A stretch of DNA of 16,542 nucleotides, taken from positions 1-16,542 of the forward strand of contig CANRGQ010000027.1 in NCBI GenBank assembly GCA_947630195.1, written 5' to 3'. Both the position numbers and the translations under genes were made by a program. This document shows positions 8,227 through 13,916 of the stretch, one piece after another (position 1 is the first letter of the stretch; every line of letters begins with the position of its first letter). The notes beneath the pieces were generated by a model. The model searched no databases. It was not told where the DNA came from and saw only the letters and a list, made by a program, of their open reading frames with translations. The DNA is from an uncultured Bacilli bacterium (GTDB taxonomy: Bacteria > Bacillota_I > Bacilli_A > RF39 > UBA660).

Positions 8227-8255
8227 TTTTTCATTTCTTTTAAAATTCATAAAAT
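8227..8255 (+). promoter_or_regulatory. Possible promoter of the rhodanese-like gene
   Basis: TTTTCA (8227-8232), 17 bases, TAAAAT (8250-8255). Each box matches consensus at only four or five positions, but position and spacing agree with the short-leader pattern of neighbouring genes. Confidence 0.35.
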
Positions 8256-8269
8256 ACTATGGTGATATT

Positions 8270-8527
8270 ATGAAATCTATAAAAGAGAGTGATTATAACC
8301 CAAGTATGGGTATTTTAATAGATGTAAAAGATCCGATTAGTTATAAAGAAAAACATAATCCTTATAGTATTAATATTTATTATGATAAACTTTTAATGAA
8401 TCATAAAACAATTCTCGATAAAAATAAAAAATATTTTATTATGTGTAGTGAAGGCCATAAAAGTAAACAAGCCGTAAGAATTCTTTCATTTTACGGTTAT
8501 GATGTTACATATGTAATAAATTCGTGA
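8270..8527 (+). CDS. Small rhodanese-like domain protein
   Basis: An 85-residue single-domain protein. It keeps the rhodanese elements ILIDVKDPISYKEKH near the start (the usual 'iDvR...y..gHi' region) and an active-site loop CSEGHKS with Cys59, corresponding to the family CxxGxRS, followed by AVRILSFYGYDVTYV. Rhodanese domains carry sulfur on this cysteine. Small stand-alone versions act as sulfur carriers or in stress and redox roles, and the partner here is unknown. It is shorter than typical (about 100 residues) but retains the core. GGTGATATT precedes the ATG. It ends in TGA, one of the two TGA stops that show the standard code is used. The next gene begins 40 bases later behind a palindrome. 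Confidence 0.8.
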   Translation: MKSIKESDYNPSMGILIDVKDPISYKEKHNPYSINIYYDKLLMNHKTILDKNKKYFIMCSEGHKSKQAVRILSFYGYDVTYVINS

Positions 8528-8530
8528 AAA

Positions 8531-8565
8531 ATATCCATAATTATATTATAATAATTATGGGATAT
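8531..8565 (+). promoter_or_regulatory. Long palindrome with embedded TATAAT before the DedA-like gene
   Basis: ATATCCATAATTAT (8531-8544) is the inverted copy of 8551-8564, apart from one extra G, around a 6-base loop. A perfect TATAAT lies at 8547-8552 in the centre. A start site 7 bases on would give a leader of only about 8 bases before the ATG at 8568. A protein bound to the palindrome would block the promoter. The -35 region (about 8524-8529) is poor. Alternatively it is an RNA hairpin that covers the weak ribosome site GGGATA. Confidence 0.5.
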
Positions 8566-8567
8566 TT

Positions 8568-9149
8568 ATGGGAGAAATTTTAAATAATTTATACAATCTA
8601 ATAATGGAAATCGTGAATTCTTCGACCTTTTATGGTCCTTTATTTGCGTGCCTATTAATTTTTTTAGAATCAATTATTCCGGTATTACCATTATTTGTTT
8701 TTATTACCATTATATTTTTAGCTTATGGTAATATCTTAGGCTTTATTATTTCCTATATTTTAACTTGTTTAGGTTGTTTTTTCTCCTTTTTTATGTGTCG
8801 AAGTATTTTAAAAGGAATATTTCAAAAAAGAGTTAGAAAGATTAAAGAATTTGATAAATTTATGAAACATATCGATAAGATAAGTATTCCAAATTTAGTT
8901 TTACTTATTGCCATCCCTTTTACCCCGGCTTTTTTAGTTAATATTGCGGCAGCTTTATCGAAAATGACTTTTAAAAAATATGCCTTAGCTATTCTTTTAG
9001 GCAAAATTTCTCTCGTAGCTTTCTGGGGTTTCATTGGGACAAGTTTACTTGAAAGTTTAAAAAATCCTCGTATTTTAATTGTGATAGTTATAATGGTAGC
9101 AATTTCTTATTTACTTAGTAAGATAGTGACTAAAAAGATGAATATTTAG
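8568..9149 (+). CDS. TVP38/TMEM64 (DedA-superfamily) membrane protein
   Basis: A 193-residue membrane protein. It has the superfamily re-entrant/helix pattern LESIIPVLPLFVFITIIFL near residues 29-47, then the signature AIPFTPAFLVNIAAALSKM (Pro117 onward), FKKYALAILLGK and WGFIGTSL, and a final helix ending in KKMNI. These match the TVP38/TMEM64 (SNARE-associated/VTT) family, whose DedA relatives are implicated in lipid scrambling or undecaprenyl-phosphate recycling and in envelope homeostasis. The exact substrate here is not shown. A basic loop (KRVRKIKEFDKFMKH) follows helix 3. The ribosome site is weak and lies in a palindrome at 8531-8564. No clear terminator follows; the next promoter starts right after the stop. 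Confidence 0.85.
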   Translation: MGEILNNLYNLIMEIVNSSTFYGPLFACLLIFLESIIPVLPLFVFITIIFLAYGNILGFIISYILTCLGCFFSFFMCRSILKGIFQKRVRKIKEFDKFMKHIDKISIPNLVLLIAIPFTPAFLVNIAAALSKMTFKKYALAILLGKISLVAFWGFIGTSLLESLKNPRILIVIVIMVAISYLLSKIVTKKMNI

Positions 9150-9218
9150 TCAATTATTTGTCAAAAATATTTAAATGAGGGTTAATGATTTGACTTTGTT
9201 TTGACAGGGTAGTATATT
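9148..9218 (+). promoter_or_regulatory. Promoter with clustered, mirrored TTGAC boxes
   Basis: TTGACT (9190-9195), 17 bases, TATATT (9213-9218) is a good promoter for the operon at 9244. TTTTGACA (9199-9206) lies in the spacer. Upstream, AGTCAA (9148-9153) and TGTCAAAA (9159-9166) are the exact inverted copies of TTGACT and TTTTGACA. The mirrored pair spanning the -35 looks like operator half-sites. Confidence 0.6.
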
Positions 9219-9243
9219 AAAATTACTAATAGTAGGTGATTAA

Positions 9244-10248
9244 ATGGATACAAGCAGTGGTGAAAGATTAGAAAAATTATATAATGATTCTTTAAATGAT
9301 ATGCGCGAAATTGTTGGGGATAATTATGATTATACCGAAATAGCCTCATATATTAGAGAAAAATCTAATCATCGTATGGGTGCGGAGACGGCTTTAGATT
9401 ATGCCAAGTTTTTAGTGCTTTCTAAAAATTATTTAAAAGATGAAATTATTAAAGAACATAAAGCTGACGTGGATATCGAAAAAATAATTTCCGAATATAA
9501 CGCTGAGATTGAAAGTTTTGAAAGCCTAGGAGATAAAGTAGAATTACCTTTAGCCCCCCAAAGACGCAAAATGAGTAAAGAGTGGTATAAAAAAGGAATT
9601 ATTACTGCTGTTTTAGTGGCAGAACTATTCTCACTTGGGGCGGTAGTTCATAAAAGAGCAGATTATGAAAAAAATCAAATTACCCAAAATATTGGTTTAA
9701 TTATCTCTAATGGTAAAAGTAAAGATGATATAATTAGTCAAAATAAAGATGAAGTATATGTAATGCAAAATGGCGAAAGAGTTAAACAATATGATTACTT
9801 AGAAGAAGGTATTGCTGATGACATTATTAAAATAATTATTGTGCATCCTGAGGCCTTAGATGAAGTCTTACATAATACTTATTGTAGTATGACTGAAGGA
9901 AGACTTTATAATATGGATAATGTTATGAAAACATTGTATTATAAAATGACACAAGATCCAGCTTTACAAGAGATGGCTCAAACTTTCTATGGTTGTCCTA
10001 GTTTTCTTAACTATATGCAAAAAAGTGGCCGAGTAATGGATGCTTATACGGAAGAGATAATGAACGCTATAAATGCTTATAATAAAACCGACCATTTTAA
10101 TGACCCAACAGCCTTTGAAAAGTTAGATGACCATACTAAAGAAGTTTTAAATGCTTTTGCGGCATCTTACCGGGAATCTAAAGGTTTAAACTATCAGGAA
10201 GCTGCGACAGGACTTCAACAAATGGCGGTAGAAAGTAAAGGTTTATAA
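9244..10248 (+). CDS. Unknown single-pass membrane protein
   Basis: A 334-residue protein that I do not recognise. Residues 1-115 are charged and helical (for example LEKLYNDSLNDMREIVGDNYDY). A single hydrophobic segment at about 117-137 (IITAVLVAELFSLGAVV) follows a basic stretch (RRKMSKEWYKKG). The remaining 200 residues are helical, with repeated acidic/aromatic patterns and no visible catalytic motif. The positive-inside rule puts the N-terminal part in the cytoplasm and the larger C-terminal part outside. AGGTGA sits 6 bases before the ATG, and a promoter with mirrored TTGAC boxes drives it. It is the first gene of an overlapping three-gene operon, since its TAA shares a base with the next ATG (TAATG at 10246-10250). 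A role linked to the next two gene products is inference. Confidence 0.75.
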   Translation: MDTSSGERLEKLYNDSLNDMREIVGDNYDYTEIASYIREKSNHRMGAETALDYAKFLVLSKNYLKDEIIKEHKADVDIEKIISEYNAEIESFESLGDKVELPLAPQRRKMSKEWYKKGIITAVLVAELFSLGAVVHKRADYEKNQITQNIGLIISNGKSKDDIISQNKDEVYVMQNGERVKQYDYLEEGIADDIIKIIIVHPEALDEVLHNTYCSMTEGRLYNMDNVMKTLYYKMTQDPALQEMAQTFYGCPSFLNYMQKSGRVMDAYTEEIMNAINAYNKTDHFNDPTAFEKLDDHTKEVLNAFAASYRESKGLNYQEAATGLQQMAVESKGL

Positions 10249-10493
10249 TGAATATTGATGTTATAAAGTTAGAAAATGGAAAAGAATATGGGATAATTGA
10301 TACGATAACTCATAATGGTTCTAATTATTTAGTTCTATCAAATATTTTAGATAATAATGATTTTTGTATCCGTAAAGTGATAGAAAAAGAGGGAAGAGAA
10401 GTAATAGTTAAGTTAAATGATCAAAATGAGTTTGAAGAAATTATGAAAATGTTTTATAATAAACATAAAGGAGAATTGATAAATGAAAAATAA
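10248..10493 (+). CDS. DUF1292-like small protein
   Basis: An 81-residue protein with the DUF1292 (YrzB-like) layout. A strand-rich start (IDVIKLENGKEYGIIDTIT) leads to NGSNYLVLSNI, then an acidic/variable strand pair (CIRKVIEKEGREVIVKL) and a C-terminal acidic helix of the 'EFEEIMKMFYNKHK' kind. The family's function is not known. The gene overlaps the preceding stop codon by one base and the following gene by 11 bases, so translational coupling within one operon is likely. The family match is by pattern only. Confidence 0.65.
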   Translation: MNIDVIKLENGKEYGIIDTITHNGSNYLVLSNILDNNDFCIRKVIEKEGREVIVKLNDQNEFEEIMKMFYNKHKGELINEK

Positions 10494-10947
10494 AAGTATT
10501 ATATTAGGAATTGTCATAATTGCCATCGTTTGTATTGTAACTACTGGTTGTATGTTTTATAATGTCGTTGATAAAGAAGAATTTAATAAACATTTTAACG
10601 ATTTAGGTTATACAATAAGTGATAAAGAAGAAGCTAAGTATGAAACAGATACTTATTTAGTAGCTACGAAAAGTGATGTTCCTTTTAAAATAGAATATTA
10701 TGAATTTAAAAGTGATGTCGAAGCTAAAAAAGTTTATAAAAAATATAAAGATAGTATCGTTGATTATATAACAACAGATTCCAAGAATCAAGAAACTAAA
10801 GGAGCTGTATTTACTAGAACAGTAGCAGTTTCTACTGATGAATATATTGTTATATCCCAAGTTAAAAACACATTAATCTTTATTGCGGGAACTAATGAAT
10901 ATAAAGATACCATTGATACCTTACTTAAAGATATTAAGTATCTATAA
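10483..10947 (+). CDS. Putative lipoprotein of unknown function
   Basis: A 154-residue protein with a typical export signal: MKNK, then a hydrophobic run IILGIVIIAIVCIV, then TTGC with Cys23 as the likely lipidated residue. The lipobox is imperfect, lacking the usual Leu at -3. The mature part is mixed helix and strand (KEEFNKHFNDLGYTISDKEE ... FTRTVAVSTDEYIVISQVKN) and resembles small surface lipoproteins, but I recognise no named family. AAAGGAG lies before the ATG inside the end of the preceding gene, which it overlaps by 11 bases. It is the last gene of the operon and is followed 20 bases later by a strong terminator. Confidence 0.75.
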   Translation: MKNKSIILGIVIIAIVCIVTTGCMFYNVVDKEEFNKHFNDLGYTISDKEEAKYETDTYLVATKSDVPFKIEYYEFKSDVEAKKVYKKYKDSIVDYITTDSKNQETKGAVFTRTVAVSTDEYIVISQVKNTLIFIAGTNEYKDTIDTLLKDIKYL

Positions 10948-10966
10948 TAATTAATAAAAAAATTAA

Positions 10967-11000
10967 CGGTAGTTATCAATTACATAACTATCGATTTTTT
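10967..11000 (+). terminator. Strong intrinsic terminator, possibly bidirectional
   Basis: CGGTAGTTAT (10967-10976) pairs over ten positions (one G-T) with ATAACTATCG (10984-10993) around a 7-base loop, followed by ATTTTTT. An A-rich run at 10956-10962 would supply the T tract on the other strand. Confidence 0.85.
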
Positions 11001-11019
11001 ATGTGAAAAAATTGTTGAA

Positions 11020-11096
11020 TTTTGTCATATTTTTAGAAGTTTTGACATGTTTTGTCGAACGACTTGACTTAGGAAAAAATATCTATAAAATATAGT
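11020..11096 (+). promoter_or_regulatory. Promoter-like region with clustered TTGAC/TTGTC boxes
   Basis: TTTTGTCA (11020-11027), TTTTGACA (11040-11047), TTTTGTCG (11050-11057) and TTGACT (11064-11069) crowd upstream of TATAAA (11084-11089) and TATAGT (11091-11096). The spacings (14 or 21 bases from TTGACT) are not ideal, so the exact promoter is unsure. The TTTTGACA and TTGACTT boxes also occur at the promoter of the 9244 operon. Confidence 0.4.
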
Positions 11097-11099
11097 CTT

Positions 11100-11168
11100 C
11101 GAGATGGGAAATCTCGCCAGCTTTTCAGGGGTTTTGGTTGCAAACAAAATCTTTTTTGGGAAGGATGG
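11100..11168 (+). promoter_or_regulatory. Structured 5' leader that buries the ribosome site of a small ORF
   Basis: CGAGAT/ATCTCG (11100-11105, 11111-11116) form a perfect 6-base hairpin. Next, one long hairpin can form. CCA (11117-11119) pairs with TGG (11166-11168), CTTTTCA (11121-11127) with TGGGAAG (11157-11163, G-T pairs included), and TTTTG (11132-11136) with CAAAA (11145-11149). This traps AAGGATGG (11161-11168), the ribosome site 8 bases before the ATG at 11177. The inner stem plus TTTTTT (11152-11157) could also act as a weak terminator. No known riboswitch consensus was recognised. Confidence 0.5.
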
Positions 11169-11176
11169 TGGTGTTT

Positions 11177-13194
11177 ATGGTGCGACAGAGAGCGCTAAAT
11201 AATACAGTTGGAGATAAACCAACCCAGTAAACTAGGTCAAGAACTGGTACTAAACTATGGAGCCGAAACCGTGAGGTTAGGTTTAAGCGTTAGCAATTAG
11301 GAGATTTGAGAGGAACGGGTGCGACGCCACCTGAAATAATATTGAGCCTCGTAATCACGAACAAGCGGAAGCCGATGTGTTCATACGCCACAGCAGGCAA
11401 TAATACACAAACGATAAAGACAAGGATGTGTAGGTTCCGTCGGGGTCTAAGAACGTTTCGAGCAAATCAGAGTATTAATTAGTGAACCTGTGAGGTCTTA
11501 TAAACTCTCTAAAGCTGAAAAAGGTTTAAAACACCAGAAATAAGAGTAATATAAACTGGCTGATAGGTCTTAAAGATAGGTAAAACTAGAGGTTTATAAA
11601 AGGTTTATAAGAAGTCGGACTAACTCATAGTAGTGAAGATATATCGCGGTAGGATAAGGAGCGAAGGAGTTAGCATAATAATCGATTCTGAATAAGAAAC
11701 ATTAACACATAAGAAAGGTGGTAAACTAATGGAAAAAGAATATTCAGAAATAAGGAGACAACTTGTTAAATACAGAAATGTCCAAAGTTTAATGCAATAC
11801 ATAAATGAAGAAACATTAAAATCAAAACATCAAGAACTCAAAGGGAACAAAGCAACAGGAATAGATAAAGTTACAAAAGAAGAATACGAAATCAACCTAG
11901 ATAAAAACATAAGAAACCTAATAGACAAGATGAGAAAGTTCTCATATAAGCCTAAAGCAGTAAGAAGAGTATATATACCAAAACATAATGGAAAACAAAG
12001 ACCATTAGGAATACCTAGTTACGAAGACAAAATAGTCCAAGGGGTCATGGCAGATATACTAACAACAATATATGAGCCAATATTTTTAAATTGTTCATAT
12101 GGCTTTAGACCAAATAGAGATTGTCACAAAGCAATAAAGGAACTAGATAGAGTATTAATGCGAGTTAATACTAATCACATAGTTGAAGCAGATATAAAAG
12201 GTTTCTTTGATAATGTAAATCATGAATGGCTAACAAAATTTCTTGAATTAACAATAAAAGATAAAAACTTTATCAGATATATAAAAAGATTTCTTAAAGC
12301 CGGAATAATCGAAGATTTAAAATATTACGAAAGTGAAAAAGGTACACCACAAGGTGGACTAATTTCACCAATACTGGCAAATGTATACCTACATTATGTT
12401 CTAGACCAATGGTTTAAAGTATATGTTCAAACAAAAAGTAAAGGAGAATGTCATTTGGTAAGATATGCCGATGACTTTGTTACTTGCTTCGAAAACAAAG
12501 AAGATGCCGAAACATATTATCAAGACCTGAAAGAAAGACTAGCCAAGTTTGGGCTAGAAATTGAAGAAAGTAAAACAAGGATATTTCCATTTGGAAGAAA
12601 TACAACAACAAGAAATAACTTTGACTTTCTTGGGTTCAACATTTATAATGCAACGACAAGAAAAGGAGATTACAGAGTAGGATACAAAACGAGTAAAAAG
12701 AAATCAAAACAAAAGAAACAAAATATCAAAGAGTTCATTAAGAATAATAGAAATGTAAAACCAAAATATTTAATTAAAGCATTAAACAGAAAACTAATAG
12801 GATATTATAATTACTATGGAATAAGTTATAACTATAAATGGCTGTCAGAGATACACCAATATACATTAGCAGAAATGAAAAGATGGTTATCTAGGAGAAG
12901 TCAAAGAGGCTATATTTCATGGGAGAAGATTAAGAAGATAATAGAATATTCTCCACTTGTAAAACCTAGAATAACTTTTCCATTATGGTGATTCTTCAAA
13001 GATTATTATGAGGAGCCGTATGCGAGAAAGATGCACGTACGGTTCCGTGAGGGGCAGTAGTTCTCAAGAGCGGAAACTGTCTACTCGACAAATTAATAGT
13101 AGAAATATTATTAAAAGTAATTTCTTTTATATACAACTTGTTTAAGTCAAAAAAAGAAGCTATCTCAATTCGAATTGACATTCGAATGAAATAG
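11177..13194 (+). CDS. Small hydrophobic/basic ORF split by the group II intron (35 codons)
   Basis: Exon 1 is the ATG at 11177-11179. Exon 2 is 13090-13194, ending in TAG. Removing the intron at its predicted boundaries fuses them in frame to a 35-residue peptide. After Met comes KLIVEILLKVISFIYNLF, a membrane-seeking amphipathic or hydrophobic segment, and then a basic stretch with KSKKEAISIRIDIRMK. An in-frame ATG at 11165 would add four residues, but AAGGATGG has ideal spacing only to 11177. Without splicing, translation runs into the intron and stops after about 17 codons. The size, the hydrophobic-then-basic order, the ribosome-masking leader and the minus-strand terminator overlapping the 3' end all resemble type I toxin genes. 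That assignment is inference, and the ORF could also be chance. Confidence 0.45.
11729..12991 (+). CDS. ltrA: Group II intron reverse transcriptase/maturase
   Basis: A 420-residue LtrA-type protein. Reverse transcriptase blocks appear in order: GNKATGIDKVTKEEYE near residue 40; RRVYIPKHNGKQRPLGIP; YGFRPNRDCHKAI; IVEADIKGFFDNVNH; KGTPQGGLISPILANVYL; and the catalytic YADD at 246-249. DFLGFNIY begins the thumb/maturase X region, which runs to about residue 380 and includes LIGYYNYYGISYNY. The protein ends PLVKPRITFPLW with no HNH endonuclease domain, so target priming would need a nick from elsewhere or a replication fork. It acts by binding its own intron RNA to aid splicing and by reverse-transcribing it during mobility. 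AAAGGTGG sits about 8 bases before the ATG. Codon use (AGA, ACA, ATA) differs from that of neighbouring genes, as expected of an incoming element. Confidence 0.97.
   Translation: MEKEYSEIRRQLVKYRNVQSLMQYINEETLKSKHQELKGNKATGIDKVTKEEYEINLDKNIRNLIDKMRKFSYKPKAVRRVYIPKHNGKQRPLGIPSYEDKIVQGVMADILTTIYEPIFLNCSYGFRPNRDCHKAIKELDRVLMRVNTNHIVEADIKGFFDNVNHEWLTKFLELTIKDKNFIRYIKRFLKAGIIEDLKYYESEKGTPQGGLISPILANVYLHYVLDQWFKVYVQTKSKGECHLVRYADDFVTCFENKEDAETYYQDLKERLAKFGLEIEESKTRIFPFGRNTTTRNNFDFLGFNIYNATTRKGDYRVGYKTSKKKSKQKKQNIKEFIKNNRNVKPKYLIKALNRKLIGYYNYYGISYNYKWLSEIHQYTLAEMKRWLSRRSQRGYISWEKIKKIIEYSPLVKPRITFPLW
13013..13089 (+). ncRNA. Group II intron domains V and VI
   Basis: Domain V runs 13013-13045: GAGCCGTA pairs with TACGGTTC around the internal TGCG/ATGCACG part and an AGAAAG tip. 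The catalytic AGC triad lies near the 5' end. Domain VI follows, with GGCAGT/ACTGTC as a stem and the likely branch-point A at 13083, seven bases from the intron end in CTACTCGAC. Domain V is highly characteristic of this ribozyme. Confidence 0.95.
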
Positions 13195-13195
13195 C
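13149..13195 (-). terminator. Minus-strand intrinsic terminator
   Basis: Read on the minus strand, an imperfect 16-base hairpin (13195-13159; arms contain ATTCGAAT copies, one mismatch and one bulge, loop GTCA) is followed by TTCTTTTTTT (13158-13149). It can end the CotF-like operon or a short RNA started near 13231. It lies within exon 2 of the small ORF on the other strand. Confidence 0.75.
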
Positions 13196-13231
13196 AAATA
13201 TCAACATTAGGCGATGATAACTCATCTCCAT
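13149..13231 (-). ncRNA. Possible short antisense RNA against the small ORF
   Basis: On the minus strand a TATAAT box (13243-13238), preceded by TG, would start a transcript near 13231. It would run about 80 bases to the terminator at 13149 and include a hairpin (GATGA-GTTA-TCATC, about 13225-13212). It would be complementary to the last 46 bases of the split ORF. The -35 is poor (TTTAAT), so the promoter is uncertain. Confidence 0.25.
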
Positions 13232-13272
13232 AATTAGATTATACAATATTTATATAAATTATTAAAGCAATC

Positions 13273-13590
13273 TTAATTTTGTAAATTATCTAGTTGAGTT
13301 TGTAATTCTTTTTCTAGAGTATCTTTTTTATTTTGAGTGGTTTCTTCTAAAGTATACCAACCTAATTTAAACATCAATTCATAAGAGGCTCTTTGAAGTT
13401 TTAAAAGTTCTTCATACATATTTTTATATTCGGAATAAATTTTACTATTAGAAGCCTCCGTTAAAGCTACGGTCATATCTTTAACCATCGCTTTTAGTGT
13501 ACTTAAAAGATTAGTCATATAATCTTTATCATTTAAACTTAAACCTTCTTTTACTTCTAATTTCGGATTACTTATTTTTTTATTTTCCAT
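13273..13590 (-). CDS. CotF-like spore coat protein
   Basis: A 105-residue protein with the CotF/ferritin-like coat domain pattern. LSLNDKDYMTNLLSTLKAMVKDMTVALTEASNSKIYSEYKNMYEELLKLQRASYELMFKLGWY is the family order: an aspartate-rich first helix, 'E(A)S' before the second helix, and a closing M-F-x-x-G-W-Y. It then has a polar glutamate/glutamine tail. In Bacillus and clostridia such proteins are spore-coat components or are expressed in sporulation. The ATG overlaps the end of the upstream gene by 11 bases, and AAAGGAAGAG serves as ribosome site, so the two are co-translated. Transcription probably ends at the minus-strand terminator about 80 bases downstream. Confidence 0.75.
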   Translation of the reverse strand: MENKKISNPKLEVKEGLSLNDKDYMTNLLSTLKAMVKDMTVALTEASNSKIYSEYKNMYEELLKLQRASYELMFKLGWYTLEETTQNKKDTLEKELQTQLDNLQN

Positions 13591-13807
13591 TATGCTCTTC
13601 CTTTACTATTTTTAAAACATTATGCATGTTTTCTTCAAAAACCATTGTGGCCTCATTAATCATATCTTTAACACTATCATTTTCAATATAATTTAAAGCT
13701 TCCATTTCATTTTTATAGGCTATATGATTCCATCCAAAGATATCTTTTAGGTAATCTAAATCTTTATTAGTTAAGATATCGGGAGCCTTTTTATAATTTT
13801 CTTTCAT
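13580..13807 (-). CDS. Small helical partner of the CotF-like protein
   Basis: A 75-residue acidic helical protein (DILTNKDLDYLKDIFGWNHIAYKNEM ... ALNYIENDSVKDMINEATMVFEENMHNVL). It resembles half of a four-helix ferritin-like bundle, such as the short proteins often encoded beside CotF genes, but no motif fixes a function. It is first in the two-gene minus-strand operon. GAAAGGAAAA lies 8-9 bases before the ATG. The 109-base gap to the divergent gene at 13917 holds no clear promoter pair for either strand. Confidence 0.65.
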   Translation of the reverse strand: MKENYKKAPDILTNKDLDYLKDIFGWNHIAYKNEMEALNYIENDSVKDMINEATMVFEENMHNVLKIVKEEHNGK

Positions 13808-13916
13808 AAATCATTTTCCTTTCATAATTAGTATGTTTGATAATTTTTATTTTATGTGTTTATTTCTTTCTAATTATTGGTAAGTTAAAAATAATTTAAT
13901 TACATATCCTATATTT

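Larger units (their letters stand above)
11180..13089 (+). mobile_element. Group II intron with maturase ORF (about 1.9 kb)
   Basis: The 5' end reads GTGCG (11180), as group II introns do. The last six bases of exon plus the G at -7 (GTTTATG, 11173-11179) pair with TATAAAC (11499-11505) as IBS1-EBS1, with six Watson-Crick pairs and one G-T. The T just 5' of EBS1 (11498) can pair with A13090, the first 3' exon base (a delta-delta' type contact). Domains I-III span about 550 bases, the maturase ORF lies in domain IV, and domains V and VI end at CTACTCGAC (13089). All parts are present and look intact, so the element is probably self-splicing and mobile. The structural class is not settled. The EBS2 partner is uncertain. 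Confidence 0.9.

Noticed and set aside
11100..11160. Leader RNA as a known riboswitch (c-di-GMP, ZTP, preQ1, glycine, THF were considered)
   Set aside because: None of the conserved core sequences that I know for these classes is present.
11326..11331. GCCACC as EBS2 partner of GGTGGT before the intron
   Set aside because: Pairing is possible, but the segment can pair locally with GGTG at 11318-11321 and lies earlier than EBS2 is usually found; left unassigned.
12996..13181. 61-residue minus-strand frame over intron domains V/VI
   Set aside because: It covers the ribozyme core and the exon junction, so it cannot be a pre-insertion gene and has no ribosome site.
13171..13185. CGAAT-N4-ATTCG resembling a LexA/DinR box (CGAAC-N4-GTTCG)
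   Set aside because: It differs at the invariant C/G positions and is explained as the top of the minus-strand terminator hairpin.
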